Positions 15,240-27,497 of a stretch of DNA of 64,000 nt are shown one piece after another. Both the position numbers and the translations under genes were made by a program. The DNA comes from Amphirosellinia nigrospora. Lineage: Eukaryota; Ascomycota; Sordariomycetes; Xylariales; Xylariaceae. Every line of letters starts with the position of its first letter. Position 1 is the stretch's first letter. The notes under the pieces are model-generated. The model was given only the letters and a program-made list of their open reading frames with translations, ran no database searches and had not been told where the DNA came from. The DNA is taken from the NCBI GenBank assembly GCA_004123355.1, contig SCHM01000003.1:5661058-5725057 (forward strand). The letters are read 5' to 3'.

Positions 15240-15529
15240 CTCGAAGCCTTCTCTACCACTGTAGATTACGAGAGGGCAATGCCAGCGCGGCGTACCCCTC
15301 GATGAACAGGAAGCTCTCGTTCTAGTATGTATATTACCTTTCTTCCCTCCTCTTGTCATGTCCCACCAACACGGTTTCCAAGCACCTGCACTAGCGTTGA
15401 AGTCGTCGCCAACTCGGCCGTATCTCAAGATCGTGCTTTATATACTCATCATCATCCTCACCAACATCCTTACCATCAACCAGCTCCATAGCTGTCACTG
15501 CACCGACCGAAGCACCCCGGTGATCGCTC

Positions 15530-16483
15530 ATGTGCCCCAATGACACCATGTCCCAACCAATATTCCTACGCTGCGCTCCGGCACCCAGGCAGTACGCGGC
15601 TCACGGAACAAGCTCCGCTTTCTCCAGCTCCGCGAACCCCGATGAAGACTGGACTAAGATCTCAGACCTTGCTGAACGTCGGAGGATACAGAACCGCATT
15701 GCTCAACGTAACTATCGTACGTCATGAGTTCTTCCATGTATTGTGTCTACTTATATGCTAACGGCGCTACCATGTAGGCAAGAAGCTTAAGAGACGTCTG
15801 GAAGATTTGGAGCGACGAGCCGGTTCATCGATGAAGGGTCATCGCCTACCCACGCACCCGAAAAGCAGTCACCGCCCAGCAGCCGGGGCACCAAGAAGAG
15901 CTCTAAGGGGTCCAAGTCGAGCACCGCGGCCTCGCAAAAGCCAGCACACCCGCCTCAATTTACACCACCCATGAACCCCGAAGACGAGATACTCTTCCCT
16001 CACCAGTACGATGATCGTGAACGGTCCAATACGCCTCCTTTCATTTACTCGAACTATCCTCCTCCGGATGAGATCATGGGAACGCCCTATAGCTCTGCTC
16101 AGCCCTACCACGCCATGACTACTGCGGAGGGTTACTCCGGCTACATGGCCACCACAGTTCCCTGCACACTGCCGCCCATGACGCATTTAACGATGCCATC
16201 AAGAGAGAACCATATCCCGGCGAGGAACCCATCTCTCCCTATATGAGTTATTACATGCCAGTGGATGTGAACGCGCCCGGCCCTTACGACCACTCGAACC
16301 CTCATGTGAGTCATGTGCGCAATCAATCTCACCGTCACCAACGTAGCTGATGGGTGTTATTGCCAGACACCACCACTTTCTCACTTCGATCACTCCGCGA
16401 ACTGTTCCGAGGCTGGCTACGACTATCCGGCAACACCCTTGTCTATGCCAGGGTCGCCGGGCATGAGTTCACATCACAGATGA
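15530..16483 (+). CDS. bZIP transcription factor
   Basis: Probable nuclear DNA-binding regulator. The basic region is plain to read: DEDWTKISDLAERRR, then IQNRIAQRNYR, split by an intron (15717-15777, GT-AG, branch GCTAAC), then KKLKRRLEDLERRAG. This carries the N-x2-A-Q-R-x-x-R core of fungal bZIPs. The rest is low-complexity S/P/K-rich sequence followed by a proline/tyrosine-rich C-terminal region (PPFIYSNYPPPDEIMG) typical of activation domains. A second intron lies at 16306-16366; the last exon ends in PGMSSHHR with a stop at 16481-16483. The leucine zipper is short and weak. Two one-base frame changes interrupt the middle exon: just after LERRAGSS near 15830, and near 16189, where a T run is one base short. 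The start is uncertain; ATGs at 15530, 15540 and 15548 lie in two frames. I do not recognise a specific orthologue. Confidence 0.82.
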
Positions 16484-19400
16484 AACATGGGGTATTGCTT
16501 CGGTAGTGAATTGATGAAAGGAATGATTGGAAGATTATATATATCTCTCTCAGCCGTGTCGCATGGCTATGGCACATGGGCTGGGTTGCATAAATTGGCT
16601 GGGAATAAGGAATGGAAAGGCTTTTCCTATTTGTGTTTCGCTGGGAATTTGGGAGTGATGGCGCAAAGGTGCTTGCATAAAGGCGAAGTGCTCGACCTTC
16701 CGATCGCGTTGGAATTTTCTCGGGCATATATATCCAAGGCAAGCGTGGCGATCTTTATCGAGAAGGAAATATCTGCTCTACAAATATATATATACATATA
16801 GATGATAACAGCTTCCCCGCGGGAGCTACGATGGCTGTATCGTTGACGCCAATGAATGAAGAAAACGATGTCACAAAATCCGGTATACTCTTCTGGGCTA
16901 GTCAGTTGTGATTGATTGTTTGGAGAGGTCGGCCAGCTTCGGATGTAAGTACTACATCCAGCCTAGATTCTCTTTATATCATATAAGTGCTGATATAACT
17001 AACACCTTTGCAGCTCAACAAACAGACACTTCGCGTGTTTGATCAAACTCAGAGGACATGTGCCGCATGGCTTATACGCCATGTAGATTAAGATCTACCA
17101 TTATTATATCTATGAGTTGAGATCACGACTATGCGACGCCATAATCTCTACCTGACCACCGATACTTACTGAACATAATGAACACAAGAGGGGTGTCGGG
17201 CCCGCGATACCGGAGATTGTTTGCCTGCCGCGCTCACGGTGGTATTCCCATCACCCGGTATTTTCCCTCGTACACTTGAATCGCGAGAAGTTGGGGTTGA
17301 GGCCAGACCAGACTCTGCATGGGCGGCGCGACGCCTAGTAGTTAGTATAGCGTGCCTAGTGCGGCCAAATTCGCCTGGGCAAGAACAAAACAGGGCTTGG
17401 CTATCTACACTAGGAAATAAGGAACGAGTCCGACTGCTGCGAGGCTCTTTTACACGTGTTAGGTACCTCAACCCCGGGTCTCTTGGGGGGGGGGGGTTTT
17501 CTCTCTCCTACTTACTTAGCACGACGGACGATACGGATCCTACGGAGTTCGCAACGGTGACGCGCGGGCCAACCCATTGTGCCGACCGGGTTTGGGGATG
17601 GTGAACACGCTACCTACTGTAGTTACAGAGAGGCCCGCAGGCTCGGTTGGGAATAAGAGTGGCCGTGGTTATCATTCGTATCGGATAGTCTTTTGTTACG
17701 AACTTTCGGGAATAGCGGTGCTCAGTTCTGTGCACTATATTGATGGCTTGTTATTGAGACTATACGTCACTCAGGTTAAGCATAAACGGACGTTTGCGCT
17801 AAATATGTATTGCGAATCTACGTGATAAGATCTCAAGCCCAAGCCCCCGCGGGATTTCGAAACCCGTAGGTTTAGATCTCATTCCTTTGCTCGCATCTAA
17901 GTCATGTTCCTCGGTAAGTAGCGGGGGAAAATGGTGGAGTGGGTATACTTGAAGACTTACTATATTTAGGTGCTAAGGCAAGTACCATAATGCTTGGCAG
18001 ACCGCAGCTTTACTAGACAGAGCTGGGTTATCAGGCCATATCCCACCTACGTAACTGATCTGATGTACTAATAAATTCAGTCCCTTTCATTATATGGTTG
18101 GCTGCTAAGATATCCTAAGGTGTGGTAAAGTTTGACTTTGCTATTAATGAATTAAGTAAGTACTTACCTAGTAGAGAACACGAGAAATGCGGGTCAACCC
18201 TTGGAAAAAGGGGATGTTTCACTCCCTTGGCCTTGGCCCTGGAATTGTTTCTTTCGAAACATATCAAAACTCTGGTCAACATATGACGCTCATAGCACTT
18301 CCCTAATTATAAGGAGTCCAGGAAGCTTAAAGTAATACAACCTCCTCATCTCGAGGTGATAATGTCTGGCCAACACTCAGCAGCTATCTACGCACCTAGA
18401 GATTTGGCTACACCTCTTGAAAAGCCGTCTTTTTTCTTACCATTCCCCCTCTTGTCGTAGTCTCAACTAAAATTATCGATACTCTTAAGCGCCATATGTC
18501 CGCTAAACTAGAATTCTCCGGTTGGCAATAAATTGCGAGCAGCAAGTGGAATCCGCACCGCACGCCGTCTAAATTTATTCACTAGGCCTCTTTCAAGCGA
18601 GTCATGTACTAGTATAGTATGATTGATGATCACGCATGGTATCTGTGGGGTTTTAAATAGAGAACAGAAGCCTCGAATCGCGCTACTTCTTGATGTAGGT
18701 AGTCCAGGATAGATTGCCCTATCTACCTAGTTCATAACAGTACATAGTATGCGTGACGAATCAACCAATGCCCGGTAGAGGCTAGCTTCTGATACCTTTC
18801 TCTCTACGGTACTTACATCCCGTCTAAAGTTGTTCTATCCATCTGATTGCTCATCAGGAGAAGCAAAAGCCAAGCTGAAAAGAGAGGACATAATTAGCCT
18901 GGGCCGCAGGCTATGAAAAGCAGCGCTGAATGTGATGAGAAGGAACTAAGGCACGATATGGCACACCAGAGCATTGGGCAGTGCACAAGGATACTACTGC
19001 GCGGCAGTTTGAGGCTGTGAATGCGGCTGTTTCACGGCACCATGGTCGCTTAAGATCCACATTCAACTGCTTCCCTGAATAGTGTATGATAATAGTACAG
19101 ATATACAGTACTTAATACTAACATTTCATTTGTCGACCAATCCAAACGAGGAAACTAATTCGGATAATAAGGCAATAGTGTCCTATGCCGAACACAGTTA
19201 TTCCTACTTACTTAGTATACTCCTAGCGCAGGTAGTGTACTCGGTAACCGTCATGAATAAGGAGTTGACTAACCTCCTTTGTTAGGTTGACGAATAATAC
19301 AACTTATTTTTTGGTAACGTGGAGCGCGCTTGGTATCTCCAGGGAAGAAGCTAGTAGCTTAATTGCTTCTCGAACGCCTAACCTCAGTAGCGCCGTTGTG

Positions 19401-19749
19401 CCTATACAGTACCTAATTGCCCTAAGAGACCCATCATCGCCTTAGACACTTTGCCACTGTCTGAAATACGTTTAGCACAGATATAGTATACCGTATATGA
19501 TTCGTTTTTCTTTACCGGTTGCTCGGAACCGAAGCCCAACCACTAAGTTAAGCTCAACACCATCAAGTCCAGGGACGATCCGCAAATCTCAGAACCAATT
19601 TAGCGTACAACATAAGGCCCAAACCCAATTGTTAGGCATCAGTAGTCGGTGCCCTACATCGTCACTGTTGACGAATCTCCGACTCCGTCGCAAGCCGTTC
19701 ATTAAGAGGGCAGCATCGTCTCTGCACCGGCATACTCCGGTTTCAAGAT
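16484..19749. other. Intergenic, no gene seen
   Basis: No supported coding region. It contains short TA/CT-rich runs just downstream of the bZIP gene (16535-16560, 16784-16800), a run of 12 G at 17485-17496, and a 12-bp perfect palindrome GTAAGTACTTAC at 18156-18167. A 127-codon open frame at 17221-17604 has no resemblance to a known protein and looks fortuitous. Confidence 0.6.
17485..17496 (+). repeat. Poly-G run (12)
   Basis: Twelve consecutive G residues in non-coding DNA. Together with the 26-C run near 24.3 kb it is the only long G/C homopolymer seen in the window. Confidence 0.95.
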
Positions 19750-20487
19750 ATGACGACACTCACCAAAAAACCAGACACTTACCTATTTGGGGGTGACAAG
19801 TAAGTTCCTTCCTATGAATCCTCCGGAGGAACGCCGGGACGTTATTTCCGTAAATACCGGCCTAAAGAGCGAAAGCGAACTAACGATCTCCCCAGGCCCT
19901 GGCTTGCGGAGTCGTGGGTAGCCTCAGACGATCGCGTACGGGGCGGGAGGAGCCAAAGCCACCTGGAGTACACCTCTGAATCAGAGGATACCGTGCGCTT
20001 CCACGGGGACCTGGACATCACCGCGCTGGGCGGCGCTGGGTTTGCCTCCGAGAGATCCCCGGATCCACAGCGCTGGGATTTGTCAGGCTTTGAGGGCCTG
20101 CGTCTATCGATCAGGGACGGGGACGGGAAGAAGTACACGCTCGTCATCAAGGACGAGATACTCCCCAAGCGGCCCGACGGCCGGGAGCAGAGCACCGTTA
20201 GTTGGGAATTCGACTTCGTCGACTTCGGTACCGAGCTACATATCGCCTGGCAAGACCTCACACCTATATAGGGAAACCGAAGCCAGATGCTAAGCCACTG
20301 GATCTTGCGTGTATCAGAAGAATCAGTATCATGATGCGAAGGTTCGTCATTATTTAGTCGAGCCTGGCCCCTAATCGTTCAACTGCTGAGTCCAGATAGT
20401 TTCTTTGGAGAACAAGAGGGTCCCTTTTCCCTCGAGCTTCGACATATCGCAGCAACCAATGTTCTGGGCCCAACCCAAAATCTGTAA
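19750..20487 (+). CDS. CIA30-family protein
   Basis: Member of the family of complex I intermediate-associated protein 30 (NDUFAF1-like). CIA30 helps assemble mitochondrial NADH:ubiquinone oxidoreductase; the shorter fungal paralogues are less well characterised and may be cytosolic. Exon 1 (19750-19799) encodes MTTLTKKPDTYLFGGDK; the intron 19800-19895 has a CTAAC branch site. Exon 2 gives PWLAESWVASDDRVRGG, then FHGDLDITALGGAGFASE, RWDLSGFEGLRLSIR and STVSWEFDFVDF, all characteristic of the family. After WQDLTP near 20265 the frame shifts, consistent with loss of a 4-base ACCT repeat unit. The continuation reads KPKPDAKPLDL then RISIMMR, an intron of about 60 nt follows, and the last exon reads SFFGEQEGPFSLELRHIAATN with a stop at 20485-20487. 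No targeting peptide is obvious. It is either a recent pseudogene or an intact gene with a sequence error. Confidence 0.8.
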
Positions 20488-22279
20488 TCATGACGCTTCC
20501 ACGAAAGCGGATATCCCCTAATCTCATATCAGTTTTATATGACAGCACAAAAACACACATAGCAAGCTCTCCCTGGCTCGCGTTCATCACGAGATGTCAA
20601 GGACTTGTCTACTGTGGTTAGAGCAAGTCAAAACCCGGCGGACGCCGACGGACGGGAAACGTATCAAAAATGATGGGAACGGCCGTGCGCAGTCTATCCA
20701 GCATCTTATCCACTTTATAAGGCTAGACTGACGCTTGTGTAGCATGGGTAGATTTACAGTGCCTGTGCGTGAACGGCCGAGATGGTTCAAGGTCTTCCTT
20801 GCTATTAATCTCTTAACTGAGCTGCTAAGTCTATAATGGCGATACTGTTACTTTACTATATTAGACTCGCTGTATACCTTCCAAAAGAGAGGTTTTATAA
20901 TCACCAAACGGCTAGGTTGTTCGCGATGCTCGTGTAGACCTCATCTCCCTGGTTCCTACCTTGTCCTTCACTTGTGGATATACCCTGACATTGCCGCTAG
21001 AACCTTGAAAAATGGTTAGGTAATTCTGCAAGACTATGGTATATTGCACCTAACGACTGTTAGATGACTAAAGTTAGTAGTTTACTAATCATTCTTCATC
21101 AACAGCAATTCAGTATACATAGCACGTGAACAAACGCACGTCCGTTTTTATGGCAGCTAGAGCAAGTATCACGCTAAAATGGGTTGTTAACGTTACATGC
21201 GGTAGTATGTGGCGCTGCACTAAAAGCTATGTTCCTCTAACAGATCGCAGCTTTACCAAAACCACCCGCCCATCGAAGAATACTTGTACTGTATAATGAG
21301 GCGGAAGAAATTATCCCTTAAAATACATAAGCACCCTAGCAGATATGGGGGGCACTATGTCAGGTACAATCTTGCTCACACTACAGGTCAGCACTACTAT
21401 TGCCGTAGCCGCATCTAATCTGGCATCTAATAATTCAATTCGGAACGGAAGTACAGGGGCCACGAGCTCTCCCTGATGTAGTGCTTACGATGTCATATGC
21501 CGGAGTTTCCAGGATCGTAGGGCTGGCTGATACGTTCTAGAGCTATTTATCAAGCTTATGGAATCTGTCTTATGACGGTGAAAAAAAAAACCGTTCTTCG
21601 CTAGCACTGGCTAACCATTGGTTCGATTTCTACCAGTTTATGGCTTCTAATCTAGGCATAGATTGACTCAGGTACCGCCGAGCTCGTCTCGCCTCTACGT
21701 AGTAGCTACTATATTTACTGACGTGGGGAAGGAGGGTGATAATTACATAACTGGACAAATATATGGATCACTGATCTGGACTACTACTACAAGGATACTG
21801 TTTTGAAAATAGGCTATCCCCCTATAGGGCTACCTTGCGAGGCCTGAGGACGTATCCTCTTGCGAGCCCATGCCACAGAGATGGTAGAGAGAGCAAGGGA
21901 AAGAGACTATGGCTAGGGACAGAATCTTGTAGACAAACCGAGGTTATTCATTGCCACCTAATTTCACGCTGGTTTCCTCACCATACACCATACAGTATGT
22001 GTGAAGCACCGAGGGCCCGGACTAAAAGGTTGCGTGATCTAGCCAGCGAATCTTTGCATTTGAAGGCGAAATGAGTACGAGTTAATAAGTTTGTTGTTTT
22101 GTACGAGACTGGCATCACCACTGTGTTACTACTGCTAATTTTGATCAGTAACGAAGGCCTAGACATTATTTTTTCTGATTCTACCGAATTGCCATCAGCC
22201 AACGGCTACGAAGATATTCACGTTTGCCCCCGGTTGGCCATACTAACCCGGTAGGGATAATGTTCGTTTCGATATGCTG
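20488..22279. other. Intergenic, no gene seen
   Basis: No coding sequence that I can support. There is a run of ten A near 21581. No upstream exon of the repeat gene that follows could be recognised here. Confidence 0.55.
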
Positions 22280-23769
22280 GCGAGGAGATGTTAGTTGGAA
22301 GGTTGCAAAAGTCGTGCTGATAAGTCTGGTTTGTCCTACAGACACCTCCCCAAAAAAGAAAGACCCAAGAGAAAGGCGTGTTCCACTGAGGGCTACCGCA
22401 GGCAATCTGACAAACACGGCCACTGCTACACACACCTTCCAGAAAAGGAAAATAAAAAAGGAAGAAAGATGTACATAGTATGCTACTAAAAAAGTAATAG
22501 GTCATCTAACAAACACAGCCACTGTTATCCACACTTTCTGGAAGACGAAAGACCTAAGAAAGAGTTGTGTACTGCTACAAGCTGTAACGGATGATCTTAT
22601 AAACACGACCACTGCTACAAACACCTTCTAGGAAACAAAAATCTTAGGCTAAAGACGTATGCTACTAAAAACTATAGCGAACCATCCAACAAACATAGGT
22701 AGCCACTGCTACACACACGATCTAAAATATATATGCTACTAAAAGATAATAAACAAAAGCAAAGATGTATGCTATTATGGCTATAATAAACAAGCTAACA
22801 ATATGTCTATGTTACCTCTGCCCACACTCTGAAAAAAAAAAAAGATATATGCTACTAAGGGCTGTAATAACCGATCTTTCAAACATGACCACTGTAACAA
22901 ACACCTTCCAGGAAATAACGGAGGAAGAAAGAGATATACTACTGAAGGTTAAACCACAGTGGCTACAAAGCTTGATCTTGGCTTCCGACACCTCCCAAAA
23001 GACCAGAGGCGAATCGTCGTTAACAGGTGTGCCGTTGAAGATTGCCCGAAACGGGGTAAGAAAACAAAGTTATTGCCTCCAGCATCTTCCACAAGAAGAC
23101 AGACCTAAAACACACAGACGTGTCCTGTCGAGTGTTGCGACGGAAAAGTCATCAAACATGGTCGCTGCTACTCACACCTTTCAGAAAACGAAAAAGCCTC
23201 AAGGAAAAGAGGTGTGTGCTACTGAAGATTGTAACAATATGGTTGTATGGTCTGGTCAGTGCTGTCGACACCTCTCACGAGAAAAGAAATGGGTTTCCCA
23301 GAAAGATGTGTACCACTGAAAGTTGCAACAATAAGTCACGCAGGCTTGGACATTGCTAAAATCTTCCAAATGAAGATAGATTACCCGCCAGGAAGTGTAT
23401 TGTTGAGGGCTGCGATAGCCGGAGAAAGTTTGGTTATTGCCACCAACATCTTCCAGAAGAAGAGAAACCTAAAAGAAAGACGTGTGTCACTACAAATTGC
23501 AACACATTGTCACTCAAACATAGCCATTGCTGCCAAGATTTCTAGAAGAAGACAGATTTGAAGCCATTTGTGCTGCTGGGGGCTACGATAACCGGAAAAT
23601 AAGCGTGGTTATTGTGATGGGCATTTTAAAGAAATAATAACGAAAGAAAAGTCGCCATGGTAAGAACTGCGATCACGGCAAACGCGACGATCTGTTGGAA
23701 AGCATGGTTGTTTTCACGATCCTGAGGCTAACAAGGACTGTCTTATCTGTATGGAGCCCGAGTCTAAGT
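22280..23769 (+). pseudogene. Decayed tandem zinc-finger-like repeat gene
   Basis: About 16 head-to-tail copies of a unit of roughly 87-94 nt (29 residues when intact) with consensus C-x3-GC-x8-C-x2-HLPE-x4-PKRK, that is C-x4-C-x8/9-C-x2-H. The best copy starts at 23396: Cys at 23396, 23411 and 23438, His at 23447, reading CIVEGCDSRRKFGYCHQH. Neighbouring first cysteines at 23309, 23396 and 23483 are exactly 87 nt apart. The spacing resembles the C-x4-C-x9/10-C-x2-H repeats found beside some WRKY domains and in expanded fungal and oomycete proteins. The 3' end reads GKHGCFHDPEANKD then CLICMEPESK and a stop, so the protein ended in a cysteine pair. Copies are scattered over frames, with internal stops in the 5' and middle units (units 3-8 are the worst). 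No start codon or promoter was identified. Metal binding is inferred from the cysteine/histidine spacing only. Confidence 0.75.
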
Positions 23770-24288
23770 AGGGACCAAGGCTTCTTCGTAACCTTCGTCG
23801 ATAACAACAATTATCATACAGTGCTTGTAATCCTCATAGCTGGGTCTAGATGTGCAGCGATAGGATCATTGAAACAATGGGGTCTTCTTGTCCTTAACCA
23901 ATAGTTTAGTCTATATAACTGGAAAACTGTTCGCTTTATATCCATGTCTGCCTTCCGTCGCCAAATGGGTATAGACTGGTGGCGGATACTCTTACTACCA
24001 GGGATACTACTGTAGGTGATCGACCACTTTCGCAAAAAGTCACTGTGTACATATTTGTCCTTTTGCTCAAGAATAAGCTCATGATCCAGTCTATTCTTGT
24101 CACGAGTCCAGTACACGTATAGTCAACTGCAAGCAGTCAAGTGCTCGACTTGACAACGTTCTACCTTTTGTAGTTGTGGTATAGTGTGCAGTTCTGTATC
24201 ATGACAATTCTCATTGTAGCTTGTTTATCCATGAGATTCATCGTCGTTGAATATGTATGCTCGTTCCTTCTAGTGACACGAAGAAGCA

Positions 24289-24314
24289 CCCCCCCCCCCC
24301 CCCCCCCCCCCCCC
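24289..24314 (+). repeat. Poly-C run (26)
   Basis: Twenty-six consecutive C residues. Such a long C homopolymer is rare in fungal nuclear DNA and its true length cannot be trusted. Confidence 0.95.
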
Positions 24315-24649
24315 GAATCTAGAAACCATAGATACCTGGGGTTCCAACTTATGTAATTATTATTGATGGAGGGACATCGCTCTCGTGAGGATAGATGGAT
24401 GAGGTTGCTCTTTAAATACTTCTGATACAACGATGCTGAACCTGAACATTTCTCATACCAAACCACCCAAGTCATAATCCCTAACGGATATTAATCCCGC
24501 ATTTCCTAATTATACACGTTTATATCGGTCATGTCACGAACCCTGCAGGGGTGGGGTGTAAACATCTGTTACACGGAGAAGCAGTGAAGTCATCTCCGTG
24601 GGCTCTATGTGACTACTTGACTATATACAGAGAGTTTCTTTGTCCCGGG

Positions 24650-24666
24650 ATTATTATTATTATTAT
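24650..24666 (+). repeat. (TTA)n microsatellite
   Basis: Short perfect trinucleotide repeat in non-coding DNA. Confidence 0.85.
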
Positions 24667-26452
24667 CATCACCTCTCGTTGTTAAACCCCCTCTTAAGAT
24701 ATCAGCCCAAGTCGATACGAAATCCAACGAAATAGAAACAAGAAACATAATCTCGAGATACCTGAGACGCTGACGGTTCTAGTTTGAAGAACGACTCGTA
24801 GTGCTGTGATACTCCATTGCTGTCTACAGAACTGAGTCTACATCACTCACACTTACTTACTTCTCTACATTATAATCCTGAATGTGCCGAGAGGTGTGCC
24901 GTAGTAAATAGTCAACTTTTTATTTGATTTTATTCCAAGAGGTTTTCTAAAAATGCCAGAAAAGGTAAAAGAGAACAGGTGAATGAATAAGTAAATAGAG
25001 TCCGGCGACTTTATTTACAGCTCACATTATTATGAAGCATGGATTGCGCAACAAGAGTCTTCTGCTTTTAAACGAGCCTACTAGCAGACGAAGATCATCT
25101 AGGTCTCTTCGCGGAACAACTACGTATCCAGGATACTTCTCACGCTTACTGTAGGCACAAGGCTGTTCTGATACACATAGCAAGGATAGGATGAATAAAG
25201 AGTTAGATAAGTAGGACTGTCCACTCAACTTCTCAACGGCTTCTTTTGATTTTGGTCTTATTTTTTACTAGACAACCAAACGTTGCGCCCGATGTAATAA
25301 TCCGCCCGTCTCCGGTTCCGTGGAAAGTCTTTTCCGTTCTCTTCTTTTCGATAGTTGGTATCTTGAACCACGGCGCCTGTCCTAGCTGCTGCTCATACAC
25401 ACGTACACGAAAGTTTACAAAACCTGACGCCTCCACATACGTAATGCAACGTACGCAGCATCTGATTACACATGCGTCGGCAGTCCTTTCAGATGCTGCA
25501 TCCCAAACTCCCGTCCTTGATATCAGGTTAAAAAACAACCTGTTACCGATATCACCACACGAACTCCTTCTTTTTCTCTATCAAAATGACAACTGAGTAC
25601 TTAGCATATAATGGAATAGGGAAAAGCTTAACCATAACGACGTGTCTGAAAATGCTCCAACGCCTCCCTAACGAGATCCGATCTTTCCGACGAAAATGCA
25701 GCAGGCCAAAAGAGAGCAGCACAAATAAAATTGTTACCAGCCTGGCTAGCTCCCTAAGAGCTGCCAAGCTGGACGATGATGGATATGTAGCCGTCGGTAA
25801 CAGCCTCGTACCATCGCAACCAAGCTCTTAATGAATTTACATTTTGCGCGCACAACTTCGTGCTACCAGAAAATGGGTGCCGAGTGATTTGTGGTATCGT
25901 TGTCTCGCAAAGACGTGTGGTTGTCTCGGCTGTGACGCAAGAAAAGAAATCAAGGAAACCGTCGCTGCAACGCCGTCTATGCACCAGAATGCAGGGTCTG
26001 TGGGTATGAAACTCGGCGTAGACGAGTATATAGGAAGCTGAATTCCTGATTATCCCACCACAGGTATATCATATCATATCATCTCTTTAACTCCGGGATA
26101 AATGTATCAAGGAAAACCCAGGGAGGTAGCCGGACCAAAACCTAACGAAAGGTCCTTGGCATATTCTCGCAATGACTGCGTTCGCCTAGACCATGGCATT
26201 AAACGCTTTTAATCCTGCCAAATTAGGGTAGCCGTATGTTGATCGATTCAAAAGGTAATAAGAGAACTCTTCTCAGGGTATCAAGTTTGATTAGTTGGAA
26301 TACCGACAAACATGGCCTTCAACCGTTCTGATCCTTCGGTCTTTCATTAAGTAATCGTATTAAGCACTATCTCTGAGAGAAAGGGGGCTGCTGGGATTTT
26401 TCATAGCCATCCGGTATTATTAGGAGTCACGGATTCGTCTCGGTGAAGAATA

Positions 26453-27497
26453 CTAGGTTAGTCGGTGACCGTCTCCAGTAACAGAGTCGACGGGAGGATC
26501 CGAGAGGTTGATCAACAACTGTGTAAGGCAACGCTTGGTCGCCGCGTCGTCACGAAGCACTGAGCTGAAGGTAGCATCGCGAAGCGCTCTGGTAAGCATT
26601 GGCGAAGAGCTTCTCGGGCACGTGCATTATCACTAAGACGCAAAAAGCAGCGCAAACGTGCTTGAGCAGTCGAGCAGTTTGTTGCTCAACAAGTTGAGCG
26701 ACCATATTGCTCAACACAGTTCCCACTGCATAGAAACGCTCATAGGTAGCGCAGATATAGTTGAGACCGTTGTCATCAAGTAGGATCTTCTGGACGATGA
26801 AGATGGCCACAGTTTTACTAAGCTCAGACCCAGTCTCCATGATACGAAGACAGAGAGGAATGATCTCGGTGGTTAGCAAGAAATTAATCACCTCCGTCGA
26901 GTCGTTCTTAACAAGTGCTCCGATGACACGAGAGAGGTCAGGCGCAGATACTCGAAAGGGCGGGACTTGGAGGTTGTATTGAGGAACGGATAGAGGAAGA
27001 GAGGAATATGAGCTGCATCAGACAGCGTTAGAAATGCCTGGAGCGAGTGTAGTACTGTGGAAGGGGGGGAGTTGCATGGCTAGGGGCGCATACCGTTCAA
27101 GAACAAGGTCCGGGTATCATTGTGGAGGCCACACATTGAAGCAGTGCGAGAGCATTGGACTCTGTTAGAGGCAGCAGCTGTGAGCTGGGAAGGGTTGAGG
27201 AGGTTGTACACCGAAATGATCTCCTGCATAAGGGAGGTCATAACACCTAGAGGTCGTGGCGTAGATTAGCCGACTCGTTCCTTCGCATGGTTCCGGGGCG
27301 GGGAGCTTACCAAACGAGTGCCACAGGATCATAGCCAGTTCGGGAACCTGCTCACGCTTCTTGCTGAGCTCGAGAAGAGCGGCCTCGCGTGTGCTCTCGT
27401 TAAGGAGGTCGGCAACGAAGCCCATGGTGCGACGGTTATCCTCAGTCAAGGTTTCCATGCCCGTCTCCTGGAGATGGCCACCCATGGATGTGGTCAT
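26453..27497 (-). CDS. CAF40: CAF40/Rcd1 (CNOT9), CCR4-NOT subunit
   Basis: Conserved armadillo-repeat subunit of the CCR4-NOT deadenylase complex, acting in mRNA turnover and translational repression. The start [17 protein letters not shown] (27497) leads into [18 protein letters not shown] and [12 protein letters not shown]. After an intron at 27247-27310 comes [18 protein letters not shown]; after a second at 27013-27093 comes [19 protein letters not shown]. The hallmark core follows: [35 protein letters not shown] and [17 protein letters not shown]. The expected C-terminus ([19 protein letters not shown], then [11 protein letters not shown]) is present but in a shifted frame, with a stop at 26453-26455. 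At least five small frame changes are needed, for example GCCTCCCAC reading as GCCTCCAC and CTCGGTGTC reading as CTCGTGTC. Since the gene is highly conserved and single copy in fungi, sequencing error is likelier than gene death. It lies downstream of KIN1 on the same strand. Confidence 0.93.

Larger units (their letters stand above)
1..15529. other. Long gene-free stretch
   Basis: I find no recognisable coding sequence on either strand. Open frames are short, lack spliceable continuations and resemble no family I know. The longest, about 163 codons on the minus strand at 9041-9532, has no domain-like composition. Base composition looks mixed rather than strongly AT-rich, so this does not look like a classical RIP-degraded block. 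Small structures listed separately are a tandem duplication near 3.68 kb, a perfect hairpin near 14.6 kb and a three-copy octamer near 15.2 kb. A gene with very divergent exons could have been missed. Confidence 0.6.
23770..26452. other. Intergenic, no gene seen
   Basis: No supported gene. It holds a run of 26 C (24289-24314), a (TTA)n tract (24650-24666) and several A/T-rich stretches. Open frames of 100-116 codons around 25.2-25.6 kb on both strands overlap each other and have no family resemblance. Confidence 0.55.

Noticed and set aside
14836-15264. 142-codon plus-strand open frame upstream of the bZIP gene
   Set aside because: Composition is not protein-like and overlapping long frames occur on both strands; no family resemblance.
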